Origin: Paraescarpia echinospica | Taxonomy: Eukaryota > Annelida > Polychaeta > Sabellida > Siboglinidae | NCBI GenBank assembly: GCA_020002185.1 | Contig: CM034544.1 | Location: 29,481,031-29,545,030 of the forward strand | Direction: 5' to 3' | Length of the DNA: 64,000 bases | Part shown: positions 56,312-64,000 of the stretch, in pieces | How the letters are laid out: the number at the start of each line of letters is the position of its first letter | Position numbering within the stretch: position 1 is the stretch's first letter | Program-made: the position numbers and the translations under genes | Notes under the pieces: model-generated | What the model saw: only the letters and a program-made list of their open reading frames with translations | The model's database searches: none | What the model was told of the DNA's origin: nothing

Positions 56312-57311
56312 NNNNNNNNNNNNNNNNNNNNNNNNNNNNNNNNNNNNNNNNNNNNNNNNNNNNNNNNNNNNNNNNNNNNNNNNNNNNNNNNNNNNNNNNN
56401 NNNNNNNNNNNNNNNNNNNNNNNNNNNNNNNNNNNNNNNNNNNNNNNNNNNNNNNNNNNNNNNNNNNNNNNNNNNNNNNNNNNNNNNNNNNNNNNNNNNN
56501 NNNNNNNNNNNNNNNNNNNNNNNNNNNNNNNNNNNNNNNNNNNNNNNNNNNNNNNNNNNNNNNNNNNNNNNNNNNNNNNNNNNNNNNNNNNNNNNNNNNN
56601 NNNNNNNNNNNNNNNNNNNNNNNNNNNNNNNNNNNNNNNNNNNNNNNNNNNNNNNNNNNNNNNNNNNNNNNNNNNNNNNNNNNNNNNNNNNNNNNNNNNN
56701 NNNNNNNNNNNNNNNNNNNNNNNNNNNNNNNNNNNNNNNNNNNNNNNNNNNNNNNNNNNNNNNNNNNNNNNNNNNNNNNNNNNNNNNNNNNNNNNNNNNN
56801 NNNNNNNNNNNNNNNNNNNNNNNNNNNNNNNNNNNNNNNNNNNNNNNNNNNNNNNNNNNNNNNNNNNNNNNNNNNNNNNNNNNNNNNNNNNNNNNNNNNN
56901 NNNNNNNNNNNNNNNNNNNNNNNNNNNNNNNNNNNNNNNNNNNNNNNNNNNNNNNNNNNNNNNNNNNNNNNNNNNNNNNNNNNNNNNNNNNNNNNNNNNN
57001 NNNNNNNNNNNNNNNNNNNNNNNNNNNNNNNNNNNNNNNNNNNNNNNNNNNNNNNNNNNNNNNNNNNNNNNNNNNNNNNNNNNNNNNNNNNNNNNNNNNN
57101 NNNNNNNNNNNNNNNNNNNNNNNNNNNNNNNNNNNNNNNNNNNNNNNNNNNNNNNNNNNNNNNNNNNNNNNNNNNNNNNNNNNNNNNNNNNNNNNNNNNN
57201 NNNNNNNNNNNNNNNNNNNNNNNNNNNNNNNNNNNNNNNNNNNNNNNNNNNNNNNNNNNNNNNNNNNNNNNNNNNNNNNNNNNNNNNNNNNNNNNNNNNN
57301 NNNNNNNNNNN
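56312..57311. other. Assembly gap, 1,000 N
   Basis: Exactly 1,000 N, probably a gap of set or unknown size. Open frames running through it are meaningless. Confidence 1.
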
Positions 57312-58610
57312 ATTACGTTGAACACAAATCACCAACGCAATGATATCTGACGCTAACACGACATCGTCTTGGCGAATGTACAGATACGCATCAGTTACAT
57401 CACGGTGTGAAATCGTGGATGGCTGAAGTGACAATTCATCTAAAGGTGATTGCTTACTATTCGCACACAAACCGCAGTAAAGGTATTTTTTCTCGGCTGT
57501 GGGACTTTGTATATGAGTAAAACCTATATGAATACCGCAATGCCGCGAGTCACTGCTGACATTTGGTGCACCGCGGTGGATTCACATAAGACTAAAAGCC
57601 TTTAGAGTAAATGGTTTTCGACGAAGTTCGTTGCTATAAAGTACAGTTCACTGCAATAAATTGCCACTCTCAACCAAACAATATCGCTCGAAAATCAGTT
57701 TAAAAACAAAGTTTTAAAAAGACGAAAATCAGTTTAAAAACAAAGTTTTAAAAAGACCTTTAATATAGAAATCGCAGGAATTAAATATTTAAAAAACAAG
57801 ATAAGGAAAAATACGATGTGCATAACGTCAACAATGTGTTGATTACGTGACTGTTAACCATGTCGAGTTAGAGTTAAACTTGCCTTAGCGGACACTTCTC
57901 CATAACGAAATAACGAACACCATTATGCAATGGACATTTTCCGGATGACCAGTTTGCATTGTCTACTCACCACCCATTGTCAATCGTCCAATTAATTGCT
58001 GGTAAAAACTGACCTTCTTTATTATTATACTTTAACAACGCACGCTAAACTAAATACTTGTAATTTATTACGTTACTATAAATATTTACTATTTATTAGG
58101 TAACTATTTCTTTCCCACAACTGTAGTCGTTCAAAACGACCTGTCCGTCTATTTTAGCCATTGTATTACGGTTATTTGTTTTGAATATAAATCACAAAAA
58201 TCAATAACAGCAGCGCTCCCTATCTGCACTGCCTATTTGCGAGTTATGCCTATCATGAAGCACTGTATGACCGACGTTAAATCAAACATTGCATTGGCCA
58301 GCCATTATTTGTCATCATTGGCATGTTCAGTGCTCAACGAGCGATCGTCAACGTCTATTAAATGAACGATTACGAACGTTAAAACACAATTATTGCCCGC
58401 TGCACTCTGACGGTCGAAGGTGTTTAGCATTTGTTACTCATTTGATAAATTTTGCGGCGACCAGCAGTTGATGCTATAAAGTGCCTGCATTGATCGCCGC
58501 GGTCGGGACCTATTTACTACGGGCGACGATACTATAACCCGGGATACTGGCGAACCGGCCATGGCGAACGGTATACCGGCGAACCGGCCACGTATGTTCG
58601 TGAATGATGA
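57312..58610. other. Stretch without a supported gene
   Basis: It contains a 34-bp perfect tandem duplication at 57689-57757 (CGAAAATCAGTTTAAAAACA at 57689 and 57723). A short CGAACCGGCCA repeat occurs at 58551 and 58579. No exon was seen. Confidence 0.55.
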
Positions 58611-58617
58611 CGACGTG

Positions 58618-58928
58618 GTAGCGCACGCACGCGTGCACGCAAGCACGCACACATGCACGCACCCGTGCACGCACATACGCATGCAAGCGCGCATATATGC
58701 ACGAACGCGCGCACACGCAAACACACAAACACACATACAACGAACCACGAATACAAAAAACACACAAACACACAAAGACGCACGCACACATACACACACT
58801 GATACACGGACACACGAACACACGTACACATGCACATACACGCAAACACACACACACACCACATACACACGCACACACACTTACACGCACGCACACGCAC
58901 ACGCACACGCACACACACACATGCACAT
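58618..58928. repeat. Imperfect AC/ACGC-rich tract
   Basis: Mixed CACACA, ACGCAC and ATACAC units with interruptions. Confidence 0.93.
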
Positions 58929-58929
58929 A

Positions 58930-60410
58930 CAATCTAGGCTAGCAATATTTGTTGAATGTAACTTGCCAAGATGTTACCAAAAACAATTATAACCAACTAA
59001 CCAATGGTAATTCCATTCGTTGTGTTCACTCAACTACTGTCTTTGCTTAAGTGCAACAATACACTGAGCGATACATGACCAGTTATGGGCCATTGTAAAA
59101 AAGTAAAAAGGTATGTTCGTTTAAAACGCAGTATCCAGTCCATAGGACTGCTCAAAGCGCTTTACACTTTACTCCCTGGCAGACCTGTTCAATCGAACAC
59201 CATCTCCACTTATCTGGGAAACATTCATCCACCCTGCAATTAGTGTGCAAAGATTATTCGTAAACAAATATCCACCACAAATATCCACCACTGTCTATAC
59301 TGTCAGGGTACTCGTTCATACAGCCGAGTGAATTGGAGCAACGTAGAGTGAACGAACTTGCCCAATGTTCGACACAATAGCACAGTATTCGAACCCGGGT
59401 TCTCTCGATTGAGACCCCTCCATCCTTCTGAATTATTCTTTAAAATATCGCCAATATCCAGACTGAAAATGTAGGTACATTACACAAAAACATAATAATA
59501 ACGTTTACAAACAATTATTTACAATCGGTCCGGCAGATGTGACAGACTTTTTGTAATTAATTTACGTGGGCCACCATTCGTAAGCTTTGTACGAATAAGT
59601 CAATCTCAACAATTGTGAACGACCCCTCAGCATAAAACCGAAATATTTAGTAACAGATGGAGGGGGACATGGTAAATAGGCCAAAGTTCAGGTACATGTT
59701 TGAAACGAACTGAGAGAGAAACGTAGTGCCCGTGCATGTTTTTCTGCGTCGATCAACAGCCGATTAGTTAATGGAAACTGAGCTTGGTTGTGTTACGGAA
59801 ATCGACAGCCTGATTGTTTTATGCTGTTGACGCTGACCGATCGATCTTTCGAGAGAGCTTTTTGACGTGATTAAACGCGTGGCGTCACCAGTCCACCAAG
59901 CAAGACCGCTGACATGGCGCGTTCAATCCGAGACAGGGTCTTTGTGATGTTTTATGGAACGGCGTGAATACGATCGAAACTAATTATACAGATGAGTGAC
60001 TGTTCTGCGATGGGGCGAGATCTGTACAGACGAGGAAATAGAATACTGTTTTTTTTTTAATTAGGGGAGGTGAAATGATTTTATATTTTGTTTTATTTAC
60101 ATGTAATCTATAACCTAACGAGTGTGGGGGAGTAGGTTAATGTTTCCTCCTAGACAGTTCGTATCTAGGGCGCAAACGTTCAGGGGATACTCTACGACCC
60201 TTCGAAAGAAAAGTAACACCTTTATTATTTCAACATTCTCCGTTGGTTAAGGTTCGGCCTTGCATATAGATCGATTGTTCATAATGTCACGCATATTTTC
60301 TGCGATTGTTCCGACAATATATTACATAACTTCCGTTAACGCAATTTTTTTTTTAAATTTAACTCATAACAAATGTAATTTAGGAATACTCCGGGATACC
60401 GTTTTCAGCA
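58930..60410. other. Stretch without a supported gene; probable short interspersed repeat
   Basis: Around 59120-59420 sequence such as CCAGTCCATAGGACTGCTCA, AAAGCGCTTTACA and, on the minus strand, the B-box-like GGGTTCGAATACT resembles a SINE-type element, without proof. Nothing else was recognised. Confidence 0.35.
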
Positions 60411-60411
60411 T

Positions 60412-60413
60412 CT

Positions 60414-60452
<39 letters not shown>

Positions 60453-60653
60453 TGCGTGCGTATGTGTGTGTGTGTGTGCGTGTCTGTCAGTGTGTGTGTT
60501 TGTGTGTGTGTGCGTGTGCGTGTGCGTGTGCGTGTGCGTGTGCGTGTGCGTGTGCGTGTGCGTGTGCGTGTGCGTGTGCGTGTGCGTGTGCGTGTGCGTG
60601 TGCGTGTGCGTGTGCGTGTGCGTGTGCGTGTGCGTGTGCGTGTGCGTGTGCGT

Positions 60654-60688
<35 letters not shown>

Positions 60689-61228
60689 CGTCCGTGCGTC
60701 CGTGCGTCCGTCCGTGCGTGCGTGCGTCCGTGCGTGCGTCCGTGCGTGTGCGTGTGTGTGTGCGTGCGCGTGCGCGTGCGCGTGCGCGTGCGCGTGCGCG
60801 TGCCTGTGTGTGTGTGTGTGTGCGTGTGAGTGTGTGTGTGTGTCTGTGTGTGTGTGTGTCTGTGTCTGTGTCTGTGTGTACGTGTGCGTGTGCGTGCGTG
60901 CGTGCGTGTGTGTGTGTGGGAGTGTGTGTGTGTGTGTGTGTGTGAGTGTGTGTGAGTGTGTGTGTGTGTTTGTTTGTGAGTGTGTGTGTGCGTGTGTGCG
61001 TACGTGTGTGTGCGTGTGTGTGCGTGTGTGTGCGTGTGTGTGCGTGTGTGTGCGTGTGTGTGCGTGTGTGTGCGTGTGTGCGTGTGCGTGTGCGTGTGTG
61101 CGTGTGCGTGTCTGTCAATGTGTGTGTGTGTGTGTGTGTGTGCGTGCGTGTGTGTGTGCGTGTGCGTGCGTACGTGTGAATGTGTGTGTGTGTGCTTGTG
61201 CGTGCGTGCGTGCGTGCGTGTGTGTGTA
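60412..61228. repeat. Compound GT, GTGCGT, GTCC/GTGC and GCGTGC microsatellite, about 0.8 kb
   Basis: Successive blocks are GT (60412-60505), about 26 copies of GTGCGT (60509-60664), GTCCGTGCGTCC units (60690-60750), GCGTGC units (60763-60802), GT with TC interruptions, and eight-base GTGTGTGC units (61008-61080). Almost all of it alternates purine and pyrimidine. Confidence 0.95.
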
Positions 61229-62765
61229 GCGTCACCAAGAGGATAACAATGTTTGGTAGTTATCATTACCTAAATATAAACCAGCACCTTAGCAGCTGGT
61301 GACGCACGGCCACTGCACATGTCATTACGCCTACTCTACTAAATGCATTTACAAAACACTCCACAGCGTACACATCAGTACAACACGCAAATTCTATAAT
61401 TTGTTCTGAAACTCGTACGACGACTCGGGTTACGCGGAAGAAACACGAGACACTTCCTAATGGAAGTCTGATAGGATGGTTCAGGACACGAGAATGCCTT
61501 ATAAAATTGATTGACCGTTGCAGCCATTAGCGACTTCCGTTGCGTGACGAGGGAATGCACAAAAGAGACAACGCGATGTCAAATGTCCGCGATGCTTATT
61601 AATAGGGTGTATATACGGGTGAACACGTTGTGTTCTTAGTAACATCTCCTTGCTATTTTCGCGACAACTGCATAAGCGCCGTCTATTGCGCCGACGATAA
61701 AGAGTGGATGGAATAACTGAGCAATCGTGCGGAACAGTTGACTTATCCATCACGTGACCAGTTGCCAAGCAAAAGCTCCGTCAAGCCATCATAATGGATG
61801 CTGAAGAAATGGAGCGTTTAGATATTCCGTCGTCTATTTTGTTGAAATTCTGCTCCCCAAAGAATTCCTTTATGATAAAAACATAAGACAAAGTGTCTAA
61901 AGTGACAACAGTGTGCGGGAGTGTTTGGTTAAAATCCGGGGACATGCCTCCCCTTTACCAGCACTGAACGCATTGTCTCTCGTAAACAAAGTTCGCTTCG
62001 TAATCCTGCCAAAGTGCCTTGAAAGTCACTACCAAGATACCTATGTATATTCAAATTCGCCCTAAAATCGTCAACTTACTGCTACACGTATTTTTATGTG
62101 TTAAAAGTACCAATCGCGAACAGGCTGAGCGCTTACATATATTGTGCTTGTTGACCCAAATAAAGACACTGAACGCATTGTCTATAAATAAACAGACCCA
62201 TCACAAGTCAATTTCGTAGCGATAATCACATCTTATTTGTCAGTCTCCGCGCGGAAGCAGTTTGGCAGGGCGAATCGCGCGAGAAAAACCGATTTCCCCT
62301 CTTTCATGTCGACGGCCCACGCTCGTCCAGTTGGCCTAGGTACAGCTACACACCCGTCACTGCGCGAGAATACGGACCCGACTTATCATATTATTTGACA
62401 AGGCAAAAATCGCGCGTGATTGGTGTCAATTGCAAATGTCTTTTTTTCCACGTTATCGCGTCACGCGCTATGCAAGGTCATACTTCGCGGTCGCCGCAGA
62501 GCGAGTATCCCGGCAGACGACGGAAGGCGCAGGATCTATTGCCGTCGATACCAGAGCGAGCCGTTCGCCGGCGAAGCCGCGTAATTCGCCTAGCAAATCG
62601 AATTAACTGCTAATATTGCTTCAGCTAATCGCTATTAATTCATAGTTGATGGAAAAATTTGTCGTTTCGTCATAGTTGTGTCAGCGTGCATATGTACGCA
62701 TGTGGGCGAGCGGGTGCGGGCGGCTGTCAGCGTGAACGCGTCCTGAATGAGTCATGCGTGCGTGT
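61229..62765. other. Stretch without a supported gene
   Basis: Short open frames only. A block CATGTCATTACGCCTACTCT at about 61318 recurs with changes at the very end of the window (about 63980-64000). Confidence 0.5.
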
Positions 62766-62777
62766 ATGTACACATTT

Positions 62778-63176
<399 letters not shown>

Positions 63177-64000
63177 TATTTGTTTGTTTATTTGTTTCGT
63201 GCGTGCGTACGTGCGGTACGTACATACATTACATATATACGCATGTATATAAATTAGGTTATAATAACACATCGCAGCTTCACTTATTTCCAATATGGTG
63301 GCGTTCAACAACCGGACTTAATTAAAATTAATAGTATTCGTTTAGTACATTTCTCGGAGCCCGTCTCCAGGACTACTCATTAAACCGTGTCGTTTGTTTG
63401 CACCGTAGAATATTCTAATTCAATTGCCTGGGCGTCTCCGTGGATTCTACGCTGACTTTGCTCGGCGCGAATTAAATTTATAGTGTCGCTGACTTGACCC
63501 GGGCCTCGTGAAACTAACATTTACGGCACCAGACGATGTGATTCTCTGTGAAACTATGTCAAGTACCAAGGGGCGTAGACGCGTTAGGAAGGTCGTAATC
63601 CCCTCATAAACTCTGCGTGAGAGTGCTAACAGAGAAAGGCGAGAAACAGACATCGTATCTGGTGTTGTTCGCGCTATAGCCAATGGTTATATACTTTATG
63701 TCTCCTCCTCCGATGTATCCACCCGAGCACACGAAGAATGAAATCTCTAAGTTGTCGCACCAGCCAAAGGAATCCTTTGCTGTTATTGAACTGTTACAGG
63801 TTATAATTCTTAACGTCTTGGTGTATTTTTGTTATGCTTCAGACTGCATTTGGTGAGCCCCGTTCGATAATGTCGTTCATTGAACGGTTTGACCATATTT
63901 AAGCCAATTTACAAGTGATTCTCGTCCAGGTTTTGTCAATAGGATTATGTGATTATCTGATTTCTGCTCACTGACCTGCATGTGTCATTACACCTACTCT
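63177..64000. other. Stretch without a supported gene
   Basis: No exon or element was recognised. Confidence 0.5.

Noticed and set aside
56260..57470. Open frames of 346 to 399 codons around 57 kb
   Set aside because: They consist almost entirely of the 1,000-N gap.
60260..61266. Long Cys/Val or His/Thr open frames on both strands
   Set aside because: Translations of GT/AC repeats.
61499..61768. Arg-rich 89-codon minus-strand frame as a transposase start
   Set aside because: No recognisable motif beyond composition, and no neighbouring transposon parts.

Overview
The window is nuclear DNA of an invertebrate animal. It has spliced genes with GT-AG introns, signal-peptide exons, very many long GT/AC microsatellites, several blocks of minisatellite, and retroelements of types common in marine invertebrates (CR1/L2-like LINEs, two Gypsy families, pogo-like DNA transposons). 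A cluster of genes that I recognise as invertebrate-type (i-type, destabilase-like) lysozymes, plus a small secreted chitin-binding peptide, fits a lophotrochozoan such as a mollusc or annelid. That taxonomic call is inference. There is one assembly gap of 1,000 N (56312-57311).

Layout. 1-5 kb: signal-peptide exon of a first lysozyme-like gene on the minus strand (222-285), a possible two-exon gene end (about 641-911), a 90-bp minisatellite, and a plus-strand lysozyme-like gene (3222-4937). 8-18.8 kb: a four-exon lysozyme-like gene on the minus strand (18751 to 8090). Its exons join in phase, but most catalytic-site positions are lost. Its second intron carries a 5'-truncated LINE (10083-12752) and a nearly intact Gypsy element with identical 140-bp LTRs (12753-17392). 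22-29.3 kb: a LINE fragment, then four different tandem arrays back to back (57-, 37-, 47- and about 105-126-bp units). Two diverging paralogous last exons of an unrecognised gene sit at and beyond their right end.

29.5-40 kb: a tRNA-like (SINE-type) sequence, two related pogo-like transposon remnants, a decayed near full-length CR1-like LINE with ORF1 esterase and ORF2, and a further LINE remnant. 40.6-51 kb: a second Gypsy family member on the minus strand with 605-bp LTRs and an extra C2H2 zinc-finger ORF after the integrase. Its reverse transcriptase is split by a 1.73-kb near-identical copy of its own 3' end plus 279 bp of outside flank. 51.7-52.5 kb: a two-exon secreted chitin-binding (CBM14) peptide gene next to a GC-rich alternating repeat. 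54-56.3 kb: an old Gypsy pol remnant cut by a young LINE that runs into the gap. 57.3-64 kb: no gene seen, but long GT/GTGCGT arrays.

The host genes point to innate immunity, digestion or extracellular matrix: lysozyme-fold secreted proteins and a chitin binder. The two lysozyme-like genes readable past exon 1 differ from the usual catalytic site, so they may be binding or structural proteins rather than muramidases. The rest of the window is mostly transposon nests and tandem repeats.
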